Shown here piece by piece: positions 6,557-14,194 of a stretch of 25,725 bases of DNA. This stretch comes from Nannochloropsis salina CCMP1776 (lineage: Eukaryota; Sar; Eustigmatophyceae; Eustigmatales; Monodopsidaceae): the NCBI GenBank assembly GCA_004565275.1, contig SDOX01000014.1, forward strand, positions 65,054 to 90,778, given 5' to 3'. Position 1 is the stretch's first letter; every line of letters starts with the position of its first letter. A program made the position numbers and the translations under genes. A model generated the notes under the pieces. The model did not search any database and was not told the origin of the DNA. It saw only the letters and a list, made by a program, of their open reading frames with translations.

Positions 6557-8719
6557 TCACAGGCCCTCTTTCTCCCCACCCTCGGTCGCCGGGCCTTTCC
6601 TCTTGACACCTCCATGGTTCCTGGCGTGGCTCTCCATCAAGGAATTCAGGAGCCGTGACGGATCGGCGTTGCCCATCTCACTTGCCTGCGGGATCGGAAA
6701 GAAGGATGAGGAGCGAGGGACGGGGGAGAGCATTGGGGGGGGGACTCGGGCGCTCGAACGAGGGAGGGGGGAGGAAGATGAGAAGGGAGGGCGGGAAGGG
6801 AGGAGCACGGGAGAGAGAAAAAATAGGAACCTTGTGAAGCTTGAGGTCGGGGTTGCGGAGGATGTCCAGGATGTCGTTGTCGTCCACAAGACGCAGCAGA
6901 TCCTCGTTCGCGAAAAACCTGGCGCGGGCCTTTTCGATCCACTCATTGTCCTAAAGGAGGAAAAAAAAGGAGGGAACGGAAGAGGGGAGGACCGAGGACG
7001 CGGGAGGGGAGGGGGGGAGCAGGGAGAAGTGTGAGGGTGACTCTTGCCGTAGAACGGTGGGGTGGGAGGGAGGGCGGGAGGGAGGGAGGAAGACAGTGCC
7101 CAGCGTGGTCCGCAAGGGTAGGAACAAGGAGGAGGGCTTTGAGGGGGAAGAGGCGACGAGCAGCGCGACATTCACACGGATGCCAATTTTCACACAAGAG
7201 GAGCGTAACCGAGAAGTACCCATGCCCTCCCTCCCTCCCTCCTCCTTCCCTCTTCGGACCTGAAAGGCATCAAGATCGACCCCACCCAGATATCTGTCCG
7301 CGAACATCTGCTGAAGCGTGGCCACGGCTCGCGGATCCCTTCCCTGACGGCGTCAAAGAGCCGGGGGGCGGAGGGGTCGTTGGCTTTCAGCTGCGTGGAG
7401 GGAGGAAGAGGGAGGGAGGGAGGGGGGAGGGAAGGAAAGGTCGAATATGAGGTTTTCGGGTCGAGAGCTTAAGAGTTTCGGGGAGCAAGAAAACCCGCAG
7501 TCCTCCCTCCCTCCTTCCCTCCCTCGCGTCCTCACATCTTGCACGAACTCGTCGGTTACTGCCGTGACCGAGTCGGCGTCCTTGGTGAAATACCGAGCAC
7601 CCAGCATGATCTGGCCCATCTCCTGCACGCTCTTGATCATGGCGCTAGCCACCTGAAGAGAGGATGAAGGGGGATGTGGGAGGGAGGGAGGGAGGGAGGG
7701 AGGGAGGAAGGGAGGGAGGGGGTGGAGGCATGTCAACGTGTCAGTGGAGTAGACCTGCATGGACGCCAGGCAAGGGAGACGGGGAAGAAAAGGGGGGAGG
7801 AAGGAGGGGAGGAAGGAGGGGGAAAGGAAGGTGAAAGTAAGGAAGACTCACGCACCGCTCCCTCATCCTCGGTGTCACCGCTCTCTTGGAAGGCCTTCCA
7901 GGCCTTGGTGGTCTTCATGACCTTGAAGTTTTCGAATATCAGCCCCGCCTCATCCTTCGTCACCGACCTGCCCGCAAAAGAAGGGGTTGGTGAGACTGAT
8001 AAGACACGCTTGGTTGAGGAATCGAAAGCGTGAGGAAGAGGCCCGGGTGGTGGAGAAAATCCGGGTTCCAAGCCCGTTCTTGTCCGGAGCCCCCCCCCAA
8101 AAGACACTTAAACCAACACAAAGGGCTATGTTACTTGCAAAACTATCACGTTGTGCGCCAAAAGACTTACTCGAGCATCTCTGGAAGTGCGTCCGTGAAA
8201 AAGTCGAAGGTACCGGCCTTGATCCTCCTGTACGTTGCCGAGAAAGATGGAGGGATATGAGCCTATTGATACGCGTCACCTGGTACTCTGCCTTTTGCGG
8301 TCCAAGGATTGTGTACAAACCCCCCTCCGTCACTTCATCCACGCTACCGAGTTGGGCACAGTATTTGTTATCAAACCCTTCTATGGCCTCATCTTTTTTA
8401 CCACCCTCCCTGCCTCTGTACAGTTGGATTTTACGCACTGGATTAGGTTCATTTCTGGTTCGTAGGTAGTATCAATTCTGGTCGCCTCTGCCTTGGCTGC
8501 CTCTTCCCCGCTTAATCGACGGCGCTCGAAGGTGTATTTGGGAGGCGAATTTCCTAGATCTTCTTCCTGGGCCTGGTTGCTTGCATCTTCCCCATGCTCG
8601 CGACGCGTCCTACCAAAAAGAGTGTCAGACCGACGGTCCTTGCCACTTACAAGGACCAAACTCCCCATCAAGACCAGGAAAATATAGGCGATGAACAGGA
8701 TGGAGACACGTTGTCGCAT
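6557..8719 (-). CDS. Secretory-pathway protein of unknown function (about 350 aa, 8 exons)
   Basis: Proposed exons: 8719-8435, about 8387-8287, 8227-8171, 7967-7856, 7652-7536, 7390-7260, 6950-6831, 6685-6557. Exons 3-5, 7 and 8 chain in frame at consensus sites and total about 350 residues. Residues 7-25 are a hydrophobic signal peptide or anchor after MRQRVS, followed by a charged, probably disordered segment rich in Glu, Arg and Ala. The rest is predicted alpha-helical, with blocks GTFDFFTDALPEMLE, SAMIKSVQEMGQIML, QQMFADRYLGGVDLDAF and LLRLVDDNDILDILRNPDL. I do not recognise the family; an ER-lumenal helical-repeat protein is only a guess. Two uncertainties: the exon 1/2 junction lacks a convincing intron (the best fit, GTAAAA to GATGAG, is only 47 bases), and exon 6 is 131 bases, one short of a whole frame, with the frame changing near 7325-7345. 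A missing base there in the assembly would restore one continuous reading. Confidence 0.7.
7678..7722 (-). repeat. (GGGA)n on plus strand; pyrimidine tract of intron 4 of the unknown gene
   Basis: About ten GGGA units read as CCCT on the sense strand, roughly 25 bases before the acceptor of exon 5. This fits the sense-strand rule that C-rich tracts precede acceptors. Confidence 0.8.
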
Positions 8720-8880
8720 GGTAGGAGCTCCTAGTAAGGGGTTCTAAGGTCGACGCCGCTGTAGTTGAGGGAGAGCAGAATGGCCCAGTGAGTGGATTGA
8801 ACGTCTTTGAAATCACTCGATGGCGTTCATTTCGCAGCGATGGCGACGCGATCAGGGCAGCCTGACATCCTGCCTTCATC
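8720..8880. promoter_or_regulatory. Upstream region of the unknown secretory gene
   Basis: A short spacer before the ATG at 8719. A good acceptor-like sequence (CTCCCTCAACTACAG on the minus strand, near 8760-8775) suggests a possible 5' UTR intron. No TATA-like element is evident. Confidence 0.3.
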
Positions 8881-9141
8881 TCAGGGGTAAGAGCGTTGTG
8901 CTGGAAAGTGTACAGTGACTGCCGTTGTACCAAATGTGGTTTGACGGGTTTGAGTGCGACTCGCTTCCTCCTTCTTCCGTTGCCCTTCTTTGGCGAGCAA
9001 CTGCAGCCATAAGGGACCAATCTCAGCAGGAAGCTCATGTTTGCGAAGTCTGTCACCAGGCCACACAAACTGCCTCGTACCTCTATCTGGATGGATTCTA
9101 GGCAGGCTTTTCAGGTGATGACTCAAGGCATTGCTTGTCAT
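8881..9141 (-). CDS. Possible small basic protein (86 aa), unrecognised
   Basis: This ATG-started frame lies on the same strand as, and 161 bases upstream of, the unknown secretory gene. The middle contains FVWPGDRLRKHELPAEIG followed by a Leu/Trp helix and a Lys/Arg/Glu-rich helix (LWLQLLAKEGQRKKEEA), more protein-like than the usual random frames here. No family is recognised. It could be a small nuclear-encoded mitochondrial protein, an upstream exon of the next gene (though frames do not join at an obvious splice), or chance. Codon use is unremarkable. Confidence 0.3.
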   Translation of the reverse strand: MTSNALSHHLKSLPRIHPDRGTRQFVWPGDRLRKHELPAEIGPLWLQLLAKEGQRKKEEASRTQTRQTTFGTTAVTVHFPAQRSYP

Positions 9142-10543
9142 CGATGGGGTGTGATTTGAGCCATCTCGGGGCGTCGGGGGAATTCTCGCTGCATCTCGGT
9201 CTTGGACCTTAAACCCTCTTGTGCTGCCAGTGGTTACGGTAATTTACCACAATGTGCATTATAAAGGGACAGATACCTTCAATCTAGGGTAATAAACACT
9301 GTCCAGATCGACTTCTAATTCCTGTAATGAGGGAGCTATCATGAGGAAATTACATATTGGGTGCAAGACATGACAATCCGGGACCATTTCCAGTGGGTAT
9401 TTACTGACAAATTCAAGCTCAAACCTTTTCGGATTTTACCTTGCCTGCTCTTCCATTCGACTTTCAAGTCTAGCCACCGAAAGCAATAATAACAATGAAT
9501 TTTGGCGTGATGATCTACCACTTAGACTGAAATGAAAATTTAATGAACTTGGAGTATTGCAAATTATGGTCGCGACTTGCGCGTGTCCTTCTCTTGACGC
9601 TACCATTCTTACTTTGAAAAATTGTCTCAGATAATTTGCGAGATGCATCTTGGACAGCCGTTTTGTACAAAAACACGTTCTTTAAATTCCCGGACATTTA
9701 AGAGGAGGCATTTGGCACGCAAGACATCACGTAAAATGGCGTACTTTTTTGCTTCTGTCTTCCTCGCTCGGACATCTCAGACCGAAATTATCCTTTAATG
9801 TTGGACTGTACATGTATCGGTATGAGAATAAATTGCCTTTTTGGACGATATAAAAAGTTTAGTGACTTAAGGGGGCGTGGAGGCCTGACGCGAATCTGGC
9901 CTCCGACGATTGAGCATTTTCAGAGGTGCAATAGTCAAACGTAACGAGTTTTGCCATAAAAATAAAAGCTTTAATTGGGTGTCCTTACGCTTTGTGCGAT
10001 TGTTTGAAGAGTGAGGCACAAGTTTCTTGTTTTTGCCCGCTAAGGCCTTCATCTTTCTCCAGAAAGCCAGTCCTCTCAAGGCTATGCAGAGAAACGACTC
10101 CAAGCAAGGGCCAATGCGCACACAGTTGTCAAAGAAACTTTATGCATGCAATTCAAAATGACTTGCCTTTCTTTGCAAGGTAGTCATGTACTCCCTCCGC
10201 TTGTGAGGAATTTTAGGTGGGCCCTCCTGGTGGCTCAATTTTACAACGCGACTGTGCTTTTCCTGATTGTCGGGCAAGAATAGAACCAAAAATGGCCTCA
10301 TTTATTTAACAACAATCACTCCGTGAAGTCGTGTGTGATGCCTTTCTTTGTGAGACAACCCAGTATTTCTAAAAGCGAGGAATGAGTGCCTCGTCTTCTT
10401 GGCTGCAATTGCGCGCAGCGCAAACATTTCAAACTCACGCTTCTTCTCTCCCAGATTCTCCTTTACTGTGTGTGCTTTACAAATTTTTCGCACAAACGCA
10501 CGCGGGACAACAGGGCGCCCGCGTTCTATTTGTTTTCCACGCA
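9142..10543. other. Gene-poor, AT-richer region
   Basis: No supported gene on either strand. From about 9230 to 9870 the sequence is clearly richer in A+T than the rest and lacks GGGA tracts. It has a TATA-like ATATAAAA at 9848-9855 and a small hairpin (GGAGGCC at 9879-9885 with GGCCTCC at 9898-9904). The part from about 10302 to 10543 may be the 3' UTR of the next minus-strand candidate. Open frames are all under 85 codons and overlapping. Confidence 0.45.
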
Positions 10544-10996
10544 TTACATATCTAACATCATCTGCATCATAAGCTGTTCGCCTTTGCCCTCTCTCAGAGG
10601 TTGCTGCCGGACAAGAGGAGATGGTGATGGTGGTGTTAAAATTTGCCGAGGTGGGAATCCTCCCCCTGTCCCAGCTAAGCGGACATTGTCCTCCTTTCCA
10701 ATGCTGCACTTCTCCTCTCCCGCTGCAGAAGGGGCAGCAAAGAAGGGACTGGATAGAAATCCGAAACTCTTGGATTTTAGCAGACTAGGCAGCGAAGTCG
10801 ATGGTGGAGGTGAGGAAGCAGAGGCACCAAGGCCGGGGGGTGAAATGGGCGGGGGTGGAACAGAGGGAGGAAGAACAGATGCCGAAGCGGACTTACTAAA
10901 GTACTGCAAGAGAGGTGAACCAGACGAGGAGGAAGAACTCAACACCACGTCCTGTGACGTGCTTCCCCCTGATCTTTTTTCGGCTGGACTGCCCAT
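10544..10996 (-). CDS. Possible Ser/Pro-rich disordered protein (150 aa or longer)
   Basis: The open frame runs from about 11146 without an ATG until 10996, so 10996 is the first usable start; an upstream exon may exist, since CCATTGTCCTACAG just before it resembles an acceptor. The product is dominated by Ser, Pro, Gly and Ala with two Leu/Phe clusters (SPLLQYFSKS and SFGFLSSPFF) and ends in a Met-rich tail (QLMMQMMLDM). Proline motifs such as ILTPPSPSPL could be kinase or SH3-type sites. No domain is recognised. The antisense frame is also open (10386-11042) but is less protein-like. Confidence 0.4.
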   Translation of the reverse strand: MGSPAEKRSGGSTSQDVVLSSSSSSGSPLLQYFSKSASASVLPPSVPPPPISPPGLGASASSPPPSTSLPSLLKSKSFGFLSSPFFAAPSAAGEEKCSIGKEDNVRLAGTGGGFPPRQILTPPSPSPLVRQQPLREGKGEQLMMQMMLDM

Positions 10997-11999
10997 ACCC
11001 TGTAGGACAATGGGTACGCCTTGTGGGAATCGTGTGCGTTGAAATGAGGAGGAAATTCGCGGTGCGGGTGCATGTGGGAAATGCTTGGATCGGTCTCGCT
11101 GGAATTCCGTGGACGCGTTCGAGCGACGGATCACTTGGCGATACACAAGAGGGGGGAAATGGGAGGCATTTCCATGTGTAAAAGGTGTCCTTCGTGTGCA
11201 AGCGATGCATCAACATGTCAATTTTTTACGTGGATGCCAAGTTTTTTCACATTCACACGTGTGATTGGGAATGATTTGTAAGCCATTCAGAGCTGAAAAA
11301 GGTCGAGACGCGGAGAAAGCCGCCAGCTCTATAGTCGTACCACATGACTTCTGGCTGCTTTTAGGCACACACATGAAGGCAGACCAGGAAAATGTCAGGG
11401 TAAAGATGCACTTAAATCCTAGTAGGTGTACTGTATGGTTGTATTCCCTAGCATGCGCACGACTCCCGACATGGGTTGCGGAGTGGTCACAGCTTTCAAG
11501 ATGAGGAGGTTAACCGGAGGTCATACTATGGTGTAGGAAGATCACCAAAACGGTGGGCGTCTTAGCAAATAACGAACTATGAAGACAATGCTTGGTTTTT
11601 AAACTGCCCATTCTTTCTTTGTGAATGTTCACGGATTAACATTCGTGCCGAGAAGCAGGTAGTCTATGCCTACATGTATGTGTCCCCTGGTCATTTTAAA
11701 CCCTGTCCATAAAAGGTACTTTAGTTCAGTCCGCATTCATTTGTACGGTGCCCATGCTGATAGGACACATCGTCTGTGGGACACCTTTTTCCCACGTCTC
11801 TATACGTACCCCCGTCCCTTCATACCGCGCTGAGGCCCCTACATGCTTCCCTCCCCTAGGCATGACACACCCCTCTCCCCATCACTCTTCCGGTCCACTT
11901 CCCATTTCAAGAACCTTCTTTTGAATCCTGTCCCATCGCTGCCTGTATGCAGTGTAACGTGCGCCCAAGCACGATCCTGAACTCAACACAGTTGAACAG
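10997..11999. promoter_or_regulatory. Spacer between the Ser/Pro-rich candidate and the SWEET gene
   Basis: About 1 kb that probably holds the promoter of the minus-strand candidate at 10996 and the 3' flank of SWEET. No supported gene. The clearest element is the 12-base palindrome at 11253-11264. Confidence 0.4.
11253..11264. promoter_or_regulatory. Perfect 12-bp palindrome with a G-box/E-box core
   Basis: TCACACGTGTGA is its own reverse complement and centres on CACGTG, the core bound by bHLH and plant-type bZIP factors. It lies about 260 bases upstream of the ATG at 10996. A regulatory role is inferred from the motif only. Confidence 0.4.
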
Positions 12000-13577
12000 T
12001 TAGAAGAGTACTATGGAGACCTCGTCGCTCCTATCTTCACCATCCGCATCGTGATTCCCTCTGGGTATCCCCTCCCCCTCTCCGTCCTCCTCCAAGTCCT
12101 CATCGCTTCCCCCACTCCCCTCCATACAAAGCGGGGTTCTCGACGAGACACGTCTGAACCGCCGCACTTCTTTTCTCCTCCCCTTGCCGCCCTCTTTTCT
12201 CGTCCCGTCCCTCCATCCTCCCAACGCCCGGCCAATTTCCGGCCTCAGCGCCGCCCGCAGTGAGAAGGAGGAGGAAGAAGAAGCGGTGGAGGCAGTGGGG
12301 GAGGGCGAGGTCGAGGGCACTCGGAGATGCGGCTGCATTCCGGAGTCATCATCCCCAGGCACGAGCGACTCCCGCACACTGGCCCTTCCGACGGCCGCGC
12401 CGCCATTCTCCCCCTCAACTCTCCCTCCCGCCCCTCCTCCCTCTTTTCCGGGACCGGACCGTGCCTCTTTGCTGTGGCGTTTGCCTTGTGAGGGTGACAC
12501 TTTTCCCGTTGAACTCCCCCACAGCCAGCGCCTCGCCTCCTCAGCTTCTTCGACCGCTTCCCCTCCCTCTTTTCCTGCCTCCCCCACCTCCCATCCTCCT
12601 TCGTCCTCGTCTCCCTTTCCTTCTCCCCAGCATTTCTCGTCTCCTCCCTCTGAGAGACTTAGGCCTCCTGCGGATTCCCTCCACTCCCTTGGCGCCCCCG
12701 GGCATGTCTTGGGACGCGGCCTCTCCTTTTCCCTCCCTCCCAGCACCGCCACCTCCATCATCTCCAGGCCTTCTCCTCCTTCAATCCTTCCTCCGCCTTC
12801 TTCCATCGCCCGGATCTTTTCTGACGCTTCGCCTCGCCCATCCAAAGCCGCTTCCCGCCTCGTTCTTTTTCGGGCCGAAGGCTTCCCCCCGGGAGGGGAC
12901 ACGATGATTTTCACCAACAGCTGGAGGATGTTCAAGAGCAGCCCAAAGGCATGCGGCACCATTACAGAGATTTGCCCGGTCGCGGCGCCATACCCTGCCC
13001 ATGTCACGCTGCATCCTATGGCAGTAAACGTCCACAGGAGAAGAATGGAAGACGTGTCGCGCGTCCGCAACACTTCCATCAAAGTGGAAAGTGGAGAGGC
13101 GTAGAGCAGGACATTTATCCCGGATGCCATAGCGCCATTGATTTTTTCGGGGAGAGGGAGCAGGGTGGCGGAAAGGGGAGGAGACGCGGAAGGGAAGAAG
13201 AGGTAGAGCCCCCCGACCCCAGCTACACACATAATGCCAAGGCCTAGAATCCCTTCCATGTACCGTCGTAGGCTTAAAGATGCCAAGGGATACGTGCGAA
13301 GGGTGATATGGAAACTCATCAATGCGGCAGGGGCGTTGGCCAGGTAGATGAAGGGATCTCTGATCGCCACGCCGTAGAGCATCCACAGTCCACTGTTCAC
13401 CAGGAAAACGCATGCCGGGAGAGGATTAAATGTCCCCAGACCCTTGTTTCTGCGTTCCAAAGCATGAACAGAAGGAAGTGGTGTGGCACTCAGCCCCAAT
13501 CCCAGCAGTCCACCAACGGCAGGGAAGACAAAATGAATGAGAAAATGCGTCCATGGCGGGGCCGAAATTGTCTTCAT
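12000..13577 (-). CDS. SWEET: SWEET-family sugar transporter with a long C-terminal tail (525 aa)
   Basis: A single exon; the first ATG is at 13577 because the longer frame starts with GTG. Seven hydrophobic segments (about 11-31, 51-70, 77-93, 107-128, 147-166, 178-196, 203-226) form the 3+1+3 MtN3/saliva fold. First repeat: SATPLPSVHALERR, then GLWMLYG, then YLANAPAAL with the pocket Asn (N81). Second repeat: YASPLSTLMEVLRTRDTSS, then VTWAGYG, then VPHAFGLLLNILQLL. SWEETs are facilitative sugar uniporters of plasma or endomembranes. In the second bundle the Asn normally in PN(G/x)xG is His (H209), so substrate range may differ. Residues 227-525 are a low-complexity Gly/Glu/Ser/Arg-rich tail, larger than the transporter core; usual SWEETs are about 230-300 residues. 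Transported sugar and membrane cannot be told. Confidence 0.88.
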   Translation of the reverse strand: MKTISAPPWTHFLIHFVFPAVGGLLGLGLSATPLPSVHALERRNKGLGTFNPLPACVFLVNSGLWMLYGVAIRDPFIYLANAPAALMSFHITLRTYPLASLSLRRYMEGILGLGIMCVAGVGGLYLFFPSASPPLSATLLPLPEKINGAMASGINVLLYASPLSTLMEVLRTRDTSSILLLWTFTAIGCSVTWAGYGAATGQISVMVPHAFGLLLNILQLLVKIIVSPPGGKPSARKRTRREAALDGRGEASEKIRAMEEGGGRIEGGEGLEMMEVAVLGGREKERPRPKTCPGAPREWRESAGGLSLSEGGDEKCWGEGKGDEDEGGWEVGEAGKEGGEAVEEAEEARRWLWGSSTGKVSPSQGKRHSKEARSGPGKEGGGAGGRVEGENGGAAVGRASVRESLVPGDDDSGMQPHLRVPSTSPSPTASTASSSSSFSLRAALRPEIGRALGGWRDGTRKEGGKGRRKEVRRFRRVSSRTPLCMEGSGGSDEDLEEDGEGEGIPRGNHDADGEDRSDEVSIVLF

Positions 13578-14194
13578 CTCTGTGCGCACGGTTCAAGATG
13601 TGAGAGCGGGCGTGAGATACGGGACCCTAAAAACGCCAGAAGGACACAGAATAAATGGTTGATTGCCTCTGACGGTCCGCCAAAAATGCCGGACACCCCC
13701 GTGGTCGTTCGTGCGGTGATAGGAAATGCCATCGTGGCATGGCTTAAGCATTATGGATGTCAGTCCTGTCGATCCATATAAGTGATGGCGTCATCCCCTT
13801 TCCCAAGATCGGGGAAGACGCAGACTCAAGGCGAAGATCGCCGTCTTTTTAAAGCGGGCTTGTCGCCTTACACTCGCGGATGGTGCTTTTCAAGGGCCCT
13901 GATGGGACATGTTTGTGCATGGATGGTTTAGATGGGGGGCGATTCTCGAGTCAATTCTCTTATTCTCTTGTTTTGGAGTGGATTACCTTGCCCGGGGGAA
14001 ACCGGAATCGAACTTTTAGAAAATTGAAACGCAACACACCATCATTCAAGGATAATTACGAAATACGCCAAATTGTTATTGATTTCGTTTTAAAGGAGTG
14101 ACCATGCATTTTTCCTCTTTTAACACAGTCTCGCTCTCGACCCTTTCCCTTTTCCTTCATCTTCCCTCTTCCTTCCTTGTCCCAGTTCTTTAAA
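13578..14194. promoter_or_regulatory. Spacer between the acyl-CoA synthetase 3' end and the SWEET start
   Basis: It should contain the SWEET promoter (right-to-left transcription) and the 3' UTR of the acyl-CoA synthetase. A 73-codon plus-strand frame at 13880-14101 has no support. The stretch 14100-14195 is T/C-rich on the plus strand. Confidence 0.45.

Noticed and set aside
8618-8658. 41-base GTAAGT...TAG intron in exon 1 of the unknown secretory gene
   Set aside because: The donor is perfect, but removal breaks the frame of a convincing charged segment. Unspliced reading is better.
9230-9870. AT-rich block as an organelle DNA insertion or mobile element
   Set aside because: No organelle gene, terminal repeat, transposase or reverse-transcriptase fragment is recognisable in it.
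10386-11042. 218-codon plus-strand frame
   Set aside because: It is antisense to the Ser/Pro-rich candidate and shows no protein-like pattern.
12184-13104. 306-codon open frame on the plus strand
   Set aside because: It is antisense to the SWEET gene, Ser/Pro-rich and open only because the SWEET tail is coded by stop-poor repeats. It has no domain.
14000-14030. tRNA-like T-arm (GTTCGATTCC on the minus strand)
   Set aside because: The bases around it do not form the T stem, and no acceptor stem or anticodon arm lies at the right distance.
13880-14101. 73-codon plus-strand frame in the SWEET upstream region
   Set aside because: It starts with ATG but has no motif, neighbour or composition support.
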